The notes under the pieces are model-generated. The model did no database searches and was not told the origin of the DNA. It saw only the letters and a program-made list of their open reading frames with translations. A program made the position numbers and the translations under genes. Positions 1-8,287 of a DNA stretch of 64,000 nt are shown here, one piece after another. Source of the stretch: DAHUZJ01 sp050743865 (GTDB taxonomy: Bacteria; Actinomycetota; Acidimicrobiia; Acidimicrobiales; RAAP-2); NCBI GenBank assembly GCA_050743865.1, contig JBOGGE010000002.1, positions 1 to 64,000 on the forward strand, written 5' to 3'. Position 1 is the stretch's first letter, and each line of letters starts with the position of its first letter.

Positions 1-293
1 TGCCGCCTCGGCGCGCCCCTCCTCACGCCACCGAACGGTCGCTCTCTGTGGCCGCGCCGCGCCGGCGAGGTCGAGCAGGAGGCGGGCGCCTGCGCCACCA
101 CGGCCAGGGGAAGCGGGTACCACGAGGCGCGGGCGGCCCGTCCCGAAGGGGTCCGGGGCGGCGGGGCGGCGACGGGAAGGGCTCCGTGAGGGAAAGGATC
201 CGCCCAGAGCAACCTCTGCGACCCGCCCCGCCGATGGGTGGGTGACCGGGGCGGCATCCTCCTGTGAGCCGTATGCCGGTACGACCGCCGGAT
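1..293. other. No convincing gene at window start
   Basis: Several reading frames are open here, but none gives a protein with recognisable family features, a ribosome binding site or a plausible composition. A minus-strand frame runs off the left edge and could be the start of a neighbouring gene. I cannot support it. Confidence 0.4.
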
Positions 294-1208
294 TCAGCTG
301 GTGACGTAGAAGAAGTGGTGGACGGTGCCGCCCCGGTCCCCTTCCGGCTCGCCCATGTGGGCGATCCGGCCCCCGGCGGCCTCGAGCACGGCCCGGGCCC
401 GGGCCTCGGTGATGGGCCGCATCGTCATCGGCGGCGTCCAGTCCAGGGCCCGGTAGAGGACCCCGGGAGGGACGCCGGCCCGGCGCAGGCCCGCCGCCGC
501 CCGTGCCCGCAGCCCGGCCCGGGTGGCCAAGGGGAGCGGAGGCGTGGGCGGGGCGACCGCCGAGCACAGGTTGACCACGAGGGCGCCGCCGGGGGCCAGC
601 ACCCGCACCAGCTCGGCCAGGAGCGTCTCGATCGCCCGGTCCGAGTCGAGGTGCTGGAGGACGAACAACCTGACCACCAGGTCGAACGATGTGTCGGCGT
701 ACCGGGAGAGGTCGTCGGTGTCATTGCGGACGAAGCGGCAGTTGGGCACCGACGCGTGGAGCCGGCGGGCCGTCACCAGCATGCTCTCGGCGACGTCGAC
801 CCCGACCGCCTGGTCGAACCGCCGGGCCAGGGGTGCGGTCAGACGCCCCACCCCGCAGCCGAAATCGAGGGCGGCTCGCCGCTCCCGGCCCAGACCGAGC
901 CGGTCGACCTCGGCCATGAGCTGGGCGACCGTCCCCTCACCGGTGGCGAGGAACTCGTCGACGTCACCGCCGTGGCGCCAGCGCGGGTCGGTCAGGATCG
1001 AGAAGAGCGGGTTGACCGCCCCCCAGTCCTGCCAGGCCTGCCGGTGGGCTCTCGATGGCAGCGTCGCCTCCCTGGTCGATCCGGGCGCCGCCGGTGGCTG
1101 CCCGGGCAAGGCCACGATGGTAGGCGACCGCCGGTACCGTCGGGCTGGTCGGACGGCGCCTCCAGGGCGCTCGTCTGGCCCGTGGGCCCCAATCGCCAGC
1201 TCCCGCAC
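294..1208 (-). CDS. Class I SAM-dependent methyltransferase
   Basis: Probable small-molecule methyltransferase of the Methyltransf_11/25 type; the substrate is unknown. The SAM-binding glycine motif is LDFGCGVGRLT, followed by the acidic ribose-binding strand GVDVAES and the motif-IV region FDLVVRLFVLQHL, then VLAPGGALVVN. A lead-in helix (HRQAWQDWGAVNPLFSILTD) precedes the Rossmann core, as in many uncharacterised actinobacterial methyltransferases. The coordinates give the longest frame from GTG. The first 30 or so residues look non-conserved, and a -10-like TACCAT at 1122-1117 lies 7 bases before an in-frame TTG at 1109, so a shorter leaderless start is plausible. It stands alone on the minus strand. 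Confidence 0.75.
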   Translation of the reverse strand: MRELAIGAHGPDERPGGAVRPARRYRRSPTIVALPGQPPAAPGSTREATLPSRAHRQAWQDWGAVNPLFSILTDPRWRHGGDVDEFLATGEGTVAQLMAEVDRLGLGRERRAALDFGCGVGRLTAPLARRFDQAVGVDVAESMLVTARRLHASVPNCRFVRNDTDDLSRYADTSFDLVVRLFVLQHLDSDRAIETLLAELVRVLAPGGALVVNLCSAVAPPTPPLPLATRAGLRARAAAGLRRAGVPPGVLYRALDWTPPMTMRPITEARARAVLEAAGGRIAHMGEPEGDRGGTVHHFFYVTS

Positions 1209-1544
1209 CGTTGGTGCGCGGCACTCCTCGCCCGCTCAGGTCAGAGTCGGCCGTCGGGTGCCCCCCTGCGGTCGGAGAAGTCTCGACCACTACTCGAGCT
1301 CGAGAGAAGGCTGATGACTCTCCTGGTGCATCCGTGGGTGCCGTGAGCAGGGTGAACGCTCGGAACCCCGTTCGGCGTCCGGTCGTCACCCTCTCCAGAC
1401 GTGATACGAAGGGACCGTCAAGGGGCGCCGCCGAGTGGGCGGATCAAGCCAGCGGAGATGAACGCTCGCTTCGTGGCGTATCTCGCCACGCTCGACAGGA
1501 GCAGGCCGTACGTCGGTCCGGTTCCCTTGACCGCCCGTTCGGGG
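1209..1544. other. Intergenic region without a supported gene
   Basis: About 330 bases between two minus-strand genes. It contains a CTCGAGCTCGAG palindrome near 1292-1303 and several short open frames with no family resemblance. It presumably holds the methyltransferase promoter and the 3' end of the acyl-CoA dehydrogenase transcript. Confidence 0.4.
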
Positions 1545-2846
1545 TCAGTCGTTGTCGGTGACGGCGGCCAGCACGTCGGCAAATTTCCGCCTCGCCTCCA
1601 GGCGGCGGGTCGGGATGTGCTCGGTCGGCACCTCGGCCGCCCGGTACCGGCGCAGGGCGTGGCGGGAGACGGTCTGGCGGTGGACCTCGTCGGGGCCGTC
1701 GTAGATGCGGGCGGCCCGGGCGTGGCGGTACATCGCCTCGAGCGGGAGGTCGGAGGAGATGCCGAGCGCCCCGTGGACCTGGATGGCCCGGTCGATGACG
1801 TCGAAGAGCACGCCGGCCCCGTAGTACTTGATCATGGCGATCTCGAGCCGGGCCGCTGCCGCCCCCTCCCGGTCCATCTTCCACGCCGCCTGGAGGGTCA
1901 TGAGACGGGCCGCCGACATCTGGGCCATCGAGTCGGCCACCCAGTTCTGCACCGTCTGCTTCTCGGCCAGCAGTGACCCGTGGGCGTACCGGGACACCGC
2001 CCGCTCGCACAGCATGTCGAACGCCCGCTGCGACTGTCCCAGCCAGCGCATGCAGTGGTGGATCCGCCCGGGCCCCAGCCGGGCCTGGGCCAGGCGGAAG
2101 CCCTCGCCCTCCCTCCCCACCAGGTTCTCCACCGGCACCCGCACGTCGCGGTACTCGATCTCGGCGTGGTTGCCGAACGAGCCGAAGGCGGCGCCGACGT
2201 TGTCCAGGGTGGGCACGTCGCGCACCACCGTCATCCCCGGGGTGCCCGCCGGCACCAGGATCATCGACGACCCCTGGTAGGGATGGACGTCGGGGTTGGT
2301 GACGGCCATGACGATGACGAAGTCGGCCACCGAGCCGTTCGTGGTGAACCACTTGCGCCCGTTGACCACGTACTCCTCGCCGTCACGCACGGCCCGGGTG
2401 GCGAGCAGGGTCGGGTCGGAGCCGGCGGTGCCCGGCTCGGTCATGGAGAACCCGCTGCGCAGCCGGCCGGCAAGCAGCGGCTCGAGCCAGCGCCGGCGCT
2501 GGTCCTCGTGCCCGCTCTCGGCGATGCCGACGGCCAGCAGCTCGGCGTTGCCCGAGTCCGGGGCGTTGTTGCCGAAGACGACCGGGCCGTAGGGCGACTG
2601 GCCCAGGATCTCGTGCATGAGGCCGAGGCGCACCTGGCCGAAGCCCATGCCGCCCAGCTCGGCGGGGAGGTGGGCAGCCCACAGCCCCTGGCGCTTCACC
2701 TCCTCCTGCATGGGCCGGATGAGGTCGAGCACCTGCTCGTAGGTGAGGTCGAGCGTCTCGACCGGGAAGATCTCCTCGCGCACGAACCGGCGCATCCATT
2801 CGAGCTTCGCCTCGAACTCGGGCTCGGTCGAAAAATCCCACCCCAT
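1545..2846 (-). CDS. Acyl-CoA dehydrogenase family protein
   Basis: FAD-dependent alpha,beta-dehydrogenase of acyl-CoA esters, acting in fatty acid or related acyl-CoA catabolism; the specific substrate is unknown. The 433-aa length is slightly longer than the usual 380-400. N-terminal helical domain residues include LPAELGGMGFGQ, the middle domain has FSMTEPGTAGSDP and GRKWFTTNGSVADF, and the C-terminal domain carries QVHGALGISSDLPLEAMYRHARAARIYDGPDEVH, typical of the ACAD11/FadE type. The open frame continues far upstream, but similarity begins at MGWDFSTEPEFEA, so ATG 2846 is chosen; an AGGAGG lies 11 bases upstream of it. It diverges from bioB across 112 bases. Confidence 0.88.
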   Translation of the reverse strand: MGWDFSTEPEFEAKLEWMRRFVREEIFPVETLDLTYEQVLDLIRPMQEEVKRQGLWAAHLPAELGGMGFGQVRLGLMHEILGQSPYGPVVFGNNAPDSGNAELLAVGIAESGHEDQRRRWLEPLLAGRLRSGFSMTEPGTAGSDPTLLATRAVRDGEEYVVNGRKWFTTNGSVADFVIVMAVTNPDVHPYQGSSMILVPAGTPGMTVVRDVPTLDNVGAAFGSFGNHAEIEYRDVRVPVENLVGREGEGFRLAQARLGPGRIHHCMRWLGQSQRAFDMLCERAVSRYAHGSLLAEKQTVQNWVADSMAQMSAARLMTLQAAWKMDREGAAAARLEIAMIKYYGAGVLFDVIDRAIQVHGALGISSDLPLEAMYRHARAARIYDGPDEVHRQTVSRHALRRYRAAEVPTEHIPTRRLEARRKFADVLAAVTDND

Positions 2847-2945
2847 CGTCGCCTTGACCTCCTGCTCGTCCGGCCGGGCGACGGCCCGGGCGACGCCCGG
2901 CACCCCCGGGGCGCCGGCGGTTCGGCTCCACCGCCCGCCCCCCGC

Positions 2946-2951
2946 TACCGT
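2946..2951 (+). promoter_or_regulatory. -10 box (TACCGT) of bioB, leaderless
   Basis: TACCGT ends 7 bases before the GTG at 2959. It fits the TANNNT-N6-7-start pattern seen before many genes of this window, implying transcription begins at or next to the start codon. Confidence 0.55.
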
Positions 2952-2958
2952 TGGCGCC

Positions 2959-4041
2959 GTGCCCGGAACGCCGACTCCTGCCCGCATGCGTAGCACCGTC
3001 GCCCGGCCGGCGGCCATCCCCCGACCGGCGGGCACCCTCCCGGCCGATCGGGCGCTCCTGGCCGGGGCCGAGCGGGCGCTGCTCGACGAGCACCGGATGC
3101 TCGACGACGGAGAGCTGGCCGCCCTGGCCGCCCTGCCCGACGGGGCCGTCGTCGCCCTGGCCGCCCTGGCCCACCAGGTCCGGCTGACCTGGTGCGGCCC
3201 GTCGGTGGAGGTGGAGGGGATCCTGTCGGCCAAGACCGGCGGGTGCCCCGAGGACTGCCACTTCTGCTCGCAGTCGTCCCGCTTCGACTCGACCGTCAAG
3301 GCCACGCCGTTCCTCGACACCGGCGAGGTCCTCCGGGCCGCCCGGGAGACGGCCGCCCTCGGCGCCTCTGAATTCTGCCTGGTGCTGGCGGTGCGCGGCC
3401 CCGACGAGCGCACCATGGCACGGGTGCTCGAGCTGGTGCCGCTGGTGCGGGAGGAGACCGGCCTCAACGTGGCCCTGAGCGCCGGCATCCTCACCGACGA
3501 CCAGGCCCGGCGGCTGGCCGAGGGCGGCGTCCACCGCTACAACCACAACCTGGAGACCGCCCGCTCGTACTTCACCGCCGTGGTGACCACCCACCGGTGG
3601 GAGGAGCGGGTCGAGACGTGCCGCCTGGTGCGCCGCCACGGCATGGAGCTGTGCTGCGGGGCGCTGATCGGCATGGGCGAGTCCGACGCCCAGCGGGTCG
3701 AACTGCTGGGCCAGCTCCGCCAGGTCGGCCCGCACGAGGTCCCGGTCAACTTCTTGAACCCCCGCCCGGGAACCCCGCTCGGGGACCGGCCGGCCGTCGG
3801 GGCCTGGGAGGCGGTGCGCTGGATCGCCCTGTTCCGCCTGGCCCTCCCCGGTGTGACCCTGCGCTATGCCGGCGGCCGGGAGGTGACCCTCCGGGACCTG
3901 CAGGCGATGGGGATGACCGCCGGGATCAATGCGTTGATCGTCGGCAACTACCTCACCACCCTCGGGCGCTCCCCGGCCGAGGACCTCCGCATGCTGGACG
4001 ACCTCCGGATGCCGGTGGCCGCCCTGAGCGCCGCCTTCTGA
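2959..4041 (+). CDS. bioB: Biotin synthase BioB
   Basis: Radical SAM enzyme that inserts sulfur into dethiobiotin in the last step of biotin synthesis. The radical SAM cluster motif GGCPEDCHFC gives Cys 96, 100 and 103. YNHNLETARSYF, the GMGES segment and VPVNFLNPRPGTPL are hallmark BioB segments. At 360 aa it is family-typical. GTG 2959 is favoured because a TACCGT -10 box stands 7 bases before it; ATG 2986 is the alternative. The bsaP-like gene follows after 14 bases, the arrangement known in actinobacteria. No other bio genes are in the window. Confidence 0.95.
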   Translation: MPGTPTPARMRSTVARPAAIPRPAGTLPADRALLAGAERALLDEHRMLDDGELAALAALPDGAVVALAALAHQVRLTWCGPSVEVEGILSAKTGGCPEDCHFCSQSSRFDSTVKATPFLDTGEVLRAARETAALGASEFCLVLAVRGPDERTMARVLELVPLVREETGLNVALSAGILTDDQARRLAEGGVHRYNHNLETARSYFTAVVTTHRWEERVETCRLVRRHGMELCCGALIGMGESDAQRVELLGQLRQVGPHEVPVNFLNPRPGTPLGDRPAVGAWEAVRWIALFRLALPGVTLRYAGGREVTLRDLQAMGMTAGINALIVGNYLTTLGRSPAEDLRMLDDLRMPVAALSAAF

Positions 4042-4055
4042 CCGGCGGGCCCGGC

Positions 4056-4256
4056 ATGCCGTCGCCCGCCGGCCGGCCGGCCTTCTGCCCGGGATGCGGG
4101 CGACCGGCGGCGTCCTGCGCCGGGTGCGCTCCGGAGCTCGATCCCCCGCGCTACTGCGCCGAGTGTGGCCGGTGGATGGCGGTGGTGGTGACCCCGACCG
4201 GCTGGACGGCGCGCTGCCCCGACCACGGCGAGCGCCGGTCCCGGCCCGACCGGTAG
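4056..4256 (+). CDS. bsaP: Biotin synthase auxiliary protein BsaP-like
   Basis: A 66-aa cysteine-rich protein directly downstream of bioB. It has Cys pairs at 11/14, 21/24 and 34/37, then Cys54-x-x-His57, and the signature PPRYCAECGRWMAVVVTP followed by GWTARCPDHG. This matches the small actinobacterial family encoded next to bioB (Rv1590-like) and named BsaP for supporting biotin synthase activity. The metal or Fe-S binding role is inferred from the cysteines. Its last 106 bases overlap the 3' end of the convergent mannosyltransferase gene, so the two mRNAs would be antisense to each other. ATG 4056 is the first start after bioB. Confidence 0.75.
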   Translation: MPSPAGRPAFCPGCGRPAASCAGCAPELDPPRYCAECGRWMAVVVTPTGWTARCPDHGERRSRPDR

Positions 4257-5833
4257 GGGAGCCTCCGGCCGCCGGGCGGGCCGGTGCCGGGCGCCGGCGA
4301 GCCCACCCATCGCAGGCAAGCCAGGGCGACGGCGCCGAGGACGGCCACCAGCACCAGGTCGTCGCCGAGCGGGGCGGCGAGCACCGTGCTGACCATACGG
4401 TGGACCGACGCCGCCCCGACGGCCACCTCGACGGCGGTCACCGCGCCGACGACCCGGCGGAGGCGTACGCCCGCCACCGGCGCCAGCACCACCAGCCCCC
4501 AGGTGAGGTACCAGCACCACAGCACCGGCGCCAGGAGGGCCAGCACGAGCAGGGTGGCTCCGAGTGCCCGGACCATCCCGAGCCGCGGCGAGCGCCAGAG
4601 CAAGAAGGCGCCGGCGCCGGCCGCCACCACCAGCCCGGCGACCGCCATCACCGCCCGGACGGCCCCGAGGGAAGCCGGGAAGCCGACGCCGGCGGCCACC
4701 CAGGCCACCAGGTGGGCGGCGGCGTCGACCGGCGTCACCCCGGTCGAGATCTTGTCGGCGGCGGTGAACGTCCCCAGCCATCCCCAGCCCATGCCGGTCG
4801 CCCCGGACGCGGCGGCCATCACGGCGGCCACCACGGCCAGCGACTCCACCGTCCGGCGAGCCCGCCGCCAGGCCGACGCCCCGGCCGGGGCCCAGTTCCA
4901 CCCGATGAAGACCGCCCCGAGCAACGCCGGGGCCTTGACCCCGGCAGCCAGGGCGCAGAGCACCAGGCCGGGGACGGGACCAACCCGGCTGGCGACGGCC
5001 AGGCCGGCCACCAGCAGCCCGACCATCAGGGCGTCGTTGTGGTCGCCGCCGACCAGGGCCACCAGCACCAGCGGGCTCCCGGCCCCCAGCACCACCACCG
5101 ACGCCGGGTCACGTCCGAGCCGGCGGGCGAGCGTCGGCAGGCCGGCCACCATGAGGGCCACGCCGGCCACCGCCAGCAACCGCAGGAGGACCAGGTCGGC
5201 CAGCTCGTGATGGCCGGTGACGACGGTGACCAGCCCGTCGAGGAAGAGGAAGACGGGGCCGTAGGGCGACGGGGTGGTGGCCCACAGGGGGCCGGCGAAG
5301 GCGTCGAACGGGGTGGCTCCGAGCACCCCGGTCCCGTAGCGGTACGGGTCGATGTGGTGGCTCACCATCTCCCCCTGGCCGGCGTAGCTGAAGGCGTCCC
5401 GGCTGAACAGCGGCGGGGCCAGGAGGAGCGGGATCGCCCACACCACCAGCACCACCACCACCCGGCTGACGGCCACCCCCCGGGAGGTGTCGAGGGCCCG
5501 GACCAGGCGCCACCACGTGGCCGCCAGCAGGATCAGGCCGCCGTAGACGCAGAGCATGGCGACGACCGGCGGGTGAGCGCCGGAGGCGGCCAGGGAGCCG
5601 AAGTGGGCGCCAGGGGTGCCGAACAACCACGAGCCGGGAGCCTCGGACACGAAGGCGCTCCCGCCCACCACCGCCCCGGCCACGACGGCCGTCGTGGCCG
5701 CCAGCCCGATGGCGGCGTACCGGCGCAGGCAGGAGGGGGCGGCCGGCGCCAGCCGTCCCGACCCGTCCTCGCCACCCGCCCTCATCCGCATCGTCTGCCC
5801 ACCCACCGGCGTCGCCCTCCGCTCCACCGGCAC
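4151..5833 (-). CDS. MptB-like polyprenol-phosphomannose mannosyltransferase
   Basis: Polytopic membrane glycosyltransferase of the GT-C fold (GT87/MptB-like), 560 aa, using a lipid-linked sugar donor to extend envelope glycans. Around a dozen hydrophobic segments are visible. The extracytoplasmic loop motif FSRDAFSYAGQGEMVSHHIDPYRYG, then WATTPSPYGPVFLFLDG, is characteristic of the MptA/MptB family. GTG 5833 lies 5 bases after a GACAAT -10-like box (5844-5839). The C-terminal 35 residues are hydrophilic and arginine-rich and run antisense into bsaP, so they may be non-conserved read-out to the first stop. Substrate specificity cannot be read from sequence. Confidence 0.75.
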   Translation of the reverse strand: MPVERRATPVGGQTMRMRAGGEDGSGRLAPAAPSCLRRYAAIGLAATTAVVAGAVVGGSAFVSEAPGSWLFGTPGAHFGSLAASGAHPPVVAMLCVYGGLILLAATWWRLVRALDTSRGVAVSRVVVVLVVWAIPLLLAPPLFSRDAFSYAGQGEMVSHHIDPYRYGTGVLGATPFDAFAGPLWATTPSPYGPVFLFLDGLVTVVTGHHELADLVLLRLLAVAGVALMVAGLPTLARRLGRDPASVVVLGAGSPLVLVALVGGDHNDALMVGLLVAGLAVASRVGPVPGLVLCALAAGVKAPALLGAVFIGWNWAPAGASAWRRARRTVESLAVVAAVMAAASGATGMGWGWLGTFTAADKISTGVTPVDAAAHLVAWVAAGVGFPASLGAVRAVMAVAGLVVAAGAGAFLLWRSPRLGMVRALGATLLVLALLAPVLWCWYLTWGLVVLAPVAGVRLRRVVGAVTAVEVAVGAASVHRMVSTVLAAPLGDDLVLVAVLGAVALACLRWVGSPAPGTGPPGGRRLPYRSGRDRRSPWSGQRAVQPVGVTTTAIHRPHSAQ

Positions 5834-5838
5834 CGCCC

Positions 5839-5844
5839 ATTGTC
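5839..5844 (-). promoter_or_regulatory. -10-like box of mannosyltransferase gene
   Basis: GACAAT on the minus strand, 5 bases before GTG 5833. It is weaker than the TANNNT boxes but placed alike. A divergent -10-like box for the riboflavin synthase gene lies 77 bases to the right. Confidence 0.35.
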
Positions 5845-5920
5845 CACCACCGGGGCCGGCGTGGGCCGCCGCGCCGATCCGGCCCCGCCGGCGCGGCCAC
5901 CGTCACCCGGCGACCCACGC

Positions 5921-5926
5921 GAGAAT
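5921..5926 (+). promoter_or_regulatory. -10-like box of riboflavin synthase gene
   Basis: GAGAAT followed by 6 bases and ATG 5933, consistent with a leaderless transcript. Confidence 0.35.
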
Positions 5927-5932
5927 GGCCGG

Positions 5933-6418
5933 ATGGACCGGATCGGCGTGGTCGACACGATGTTCGCCCGCTACGACATGGGGGCCGAGGTCCTCGACGA
6001 GCTGGCCGCCTGCCCGGGTCACGGCAGCACGTTCAGGGTGGTGCGGCGGACCGTGCCCGGGTTCAAGGACCTGGCGGTGGCGGCCAAGCGCCTGGTCGAG
6101 CAGGACGGCTGCCGGATCGTCGTGGCCCTGGGCATGCCCGGGCGAGCGCCGATCGACAAGACCTGCGCCCATGAGGCGTCGACCGGGATCATGCTGGCCC
6201 AGCTCATGACCAGCACCCCGGTTCTCGAGGTCTTCGTCCACGAGGACGAGGCGGATGACCCGGCCCGACTGGCCGAGATCTGCCGGGACCGGTCACGCAA
6301 GCACGCCCGCAACGCTTACTGGATGCTGTACGACCCCGACCAACTCTCGCAGCGGGCCGGCCACGGCGTCCGCCAGGGCTCCGCCGACGCCGGCCCGCTG
6401 ACCGTGACCGACCGCTGA
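5933..6418 (+). CDS. ribC: Archaeal-type riboflavin synthase
   Basis: A 161-aa protein of the archaeal riboflavin synthase family (related to lumazine synthase, unlike bacterial RibE). It converts two 6,7-dimethyl-8-ribityllumazine molecules to riboflavin. Diagnostic segments are GVVDTMFARYDMG (residues 4-16), VRRTVPGFKDLAVAAKRL, VALGMPG, DKTCAHEASTGIMLAQLM, VFVHEDEA and the C-terminal GHGVRQGSADAGP, which align closely with the methanogen enzyme as I remember it. ATG 5933 is chosen by homology and the -10-like box 6 bases upstream. A UbiB-type gene follows after 2 bases, so the two are probably co-transcribed. The archaeal form in an actinobacterium suggests an old transfer or non-orthologous displacement. 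Confidence 0.88.
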   Translation: MDRIGVVDTMFARYDMGAEVLDELAACPGHGSTFRVVRRTVPGFKDLAVAAKRLVEQDGCRIVVALGMPGRAPIDKTCAHEASTGIMLAQLMTSTPVLEVFVHEDEADDPARLAEICRDRSRKHARNAYWMLYDPDQLSQRAGHGVRQGSADAGPLTVTDR

Positions 6419-6420
6419 CG

Positions 6421-8100
6421 GTGGCCGGCACGCCGGCCGGGGACGACGACGGCTCGGGCGACGGCTCGGGCGACGGCTCGGGCGACGGCCGCAGGATCGC
6501 AGGCCCCGTCCCGCCGGCCGACCTCGCCTGGGGATCGTTTGTTGAGCGGGCGCCGTGGACGGTGGACCCGGCGGACCTCCCCTGGCGAGAAGGGTGCCCC
6601 GAGCGGCGAGCCCGGGCCCGCCGGGCGGCACGATCGCTCACCCGCCGGCGACGGCTCCCCCCAGGTCCGAGGACGGCGCGGGTCGGGACCACCCTCGGCC
6701 TGGCCGTCGCCGGCTGGTACCTGGTGGAGCGCCGTGGGGCGCCCCCGTCCTCGCGCGCCGGCCTGTCGCGCCGGCTGCGCCGGGCGTTCGAGCGGTTGGG
6801 CCCGACCTACATCAAGCTGGGGCAGATCCTGTCGGCCGGCGAGGGGGTGTTCCCCGACGAGCTGGTCGGCGAGTTCCGCCTGTGCCGCGACCGGGTGCCG
6901 GCCGAGAGCTTCGCCGCCGTGCGGCAGGTGGTCGAGGAGGACCTGGGCCGACCGCTCGCCGCCCTCTTCGCCACGTTCGACCCGGTGCCGCTGGCTGCCG
7001 CCTCGATCGCCCAGGTACATGCGGCCCGGCTGCAGACCGGCGAGGACGTGGTGGTCAAGGTCCAACGCCCCGGCATCGAGCGCACGGTTCGCCAGGACCT
7101 GGCCGTCATGGGATGGCTCGGCCCGCTCCTGGTCGGGCGAGTGCCGGTCGCCGCCCTGGCCAACCCACCGGCCCTGGTGGACGTCTTCGCCGAGACGATC
7201 GCCGAGGAGCTCGACTTCCGGCTCGAGGCCGACAACATGTTGGACGTGGCCGCCGTGCTGGCCCGCTCCGGCCAGGAAGCGCTGGTCGTCCCCCGGCCGC
7301 ACCCCCGCCTGGTCACCCGACGGGTCCTCGTCATGGAGCGGATCTGCGGGTACGCGTGGGGCGACGCCGCCACCATGCGGGCGGCCGGGATCGACACCAC
7401 CGCCGTTCTCTCGGGAACCCTGGTCGCCTTCCTCGAGGGGCTGGTCCTCCACGGCGTGTTCCACGGCGATCTGCACGCCGGGAACCTGCTCGTCCGCCCT
7501 GACGGGCGCGTCGCCCTGCTCGACTTCGGGATCACCGGCCGGCTCGACGAGAGCCAGCGCCTGGCCTTCCTGCGCCTGGTCATGTCCACCGCCACCAACG
7601 ACGTGCGGGCCCAGGTGGAAGCCCTCCGGGACCTCGGTGCGCTGCCGGCCGGAGTCGACGTGGCGGCGGTGATCGGCGACCTCGGGCTCGACCGCCCGGT
7701 CGTGGACCCCACCACCCTGAGCGCCGACGACCTGACCAGGGAGCTGCGGGAGATCACCAAGGCCCTGCTGCGCGTCGGGGCGCGCATCCCCAAGGAGCTC
7801 ATGCTGTTCGTGAAGGACATGCTGTTCCTGGACAACGCCATGTCCACCATGGCCCCCGACGTCGACGTCCTGTCGGAGATGGCCGCCGTCCTCCTCCATC
7901 TCCAGTCCCGGCACGGCGAGCGCATCGCCGGCGACCTGGGCCTTGACTCGACGGACTCGTTGCGCGTCGACCTCGACGGCATCCGCAGCTCGTTCGGCCT
8001 GGCCGACGACGTCGAGCACATCACCCACCGCGAGCTCCAGGCCCGCCGCCGGCTCCTCCGCCAGCGCCTGGCCGACGGGCGCCCCCGGCGACGCCGCTGA
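6421..8100 (+). CDS. ABC1/UbiB-family atypical kinase
   Basis: A 559-aa ABC1/ADCK/UbiB family protein, linked in other organisms to isoprenoid quinone synthesis or lipid homeostasis; its role here is inferred. It has the family KxGQ motif in LGPTYIKLGQILS, the alanine-rich loop AAASIAQVHAA replacing the kinase P-loop, the VVVKVQRPGIE lysine, the catalytic HGDLHAGNLLV and the metal-binding LLDFGITG. The start GTG 6421 is 2 bases after the riboflavin synthase stop, indicating co-translation. Residues 10-22 are a GDGS repeat encoded by a 12-bp tandem repeat and precede any conserved sequence, so a later start is possible. Confidence 0.85.
   Translation: MAGTPAGDDDGSGDGSGDGSGDGRRIAGPVPPADLAWGSFVERAPWTVDPADLPWREGCPERRARARRAARSLTRRRRLPPGPRTARVGTTLGLAVAGWYLVERRGAPPSSRAGLSRRLRRAFERLGPTYIKLGQILSAGEGVFPDELVGEFRLCRDRVPAESFAAVRQVVEEDLGRPLAALFATFDPVPLAAASIAQVHAARLQTGEDVVVKVQRPGIERTVRQDLAVMGWLGPLLVGRVPVAALANPPALVDVFAETIAEELDFRLEADNMLDVAAVLARSGQEALVVPRPHPRLVTRRVLVMERICGYAWGDAATMRAAGIDTTAVLSGTLVAFLEGLVLHGVFHGDLHAGNLLVRPDGRVALLDFGITGRLDESQRLAFLRLVMSTATNDVRAQVEALRDLGALPAGVDVAAVIGDLGLDRPVVDPTTLSADDLTRELREITKALLRVGARIPKELMLFVKDMLFLDNAMSTMAPDVDVLSEMAAVLLHLQSRHGERIAGDLGLDSTDSLRVDLDGIRSSFGLADDVEHITHRELQARRRLLRQRLADGRPRRRR
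6451..6486 (+). repeat. 12-bp tandem repeat in kinase 5' end
   Basis: Three exact copies of ggctcgggcgac encoding a Gly-Ser-Gly-Asp run. Confidence 0.8.
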
Positions 8101-8180
8101 CGGTGGCGAGGGTAATGAGGGTGGCAACGGTGGTGACGCCAGTGACGGGGGCGACGCCAGTGACGGTGGTGAGCCCGGCC

Positions 8181-8186
8181 TAGGCT
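8181..8186 (+). promoter_or_regulatory. Candidate -10 box for acyl-CoA ligase gene
   Basis: TAGGCT in the 187-base gap between the kinase and ligase genes. If used, it leaves a leader of about 95 bases. The gap also holds degenerate GTGACGCCAGTGACGG-type repeats (8130-8172). Confidence 0.35.
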
Positions 8187-8287
8187 CGGCCCGGGACGGG
8201 AGTGATCCGGTCCCACCGGGGGAGCTGCGGGTCGACGGGGGCCGAGCCTGGCCTCGGGGAGTGGCACGCGTACCCGGGAGCGACCAG

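Noticed and set aside
264..1346. 360-aa plus-strand open frame at window start
   Set aside because: Antisense to the methyltransferase; no family motif in its translation.
2847..3494. N-terminal extension of the acyl-CoA dehydrogenase frame
   Set aside because: It is open upstream of ATG 2846 but overlaps bioB on the other strand and has no dehydrogenase sequence.
4094..6418. 774-aa plus-strand open frame
   Set aside because: Only its last 161 codons are a real gene (riboflavin synthase). The rest is antisense to the mannosyltransferase and reads as Arg/Gly/Pro/His-rich shadow.
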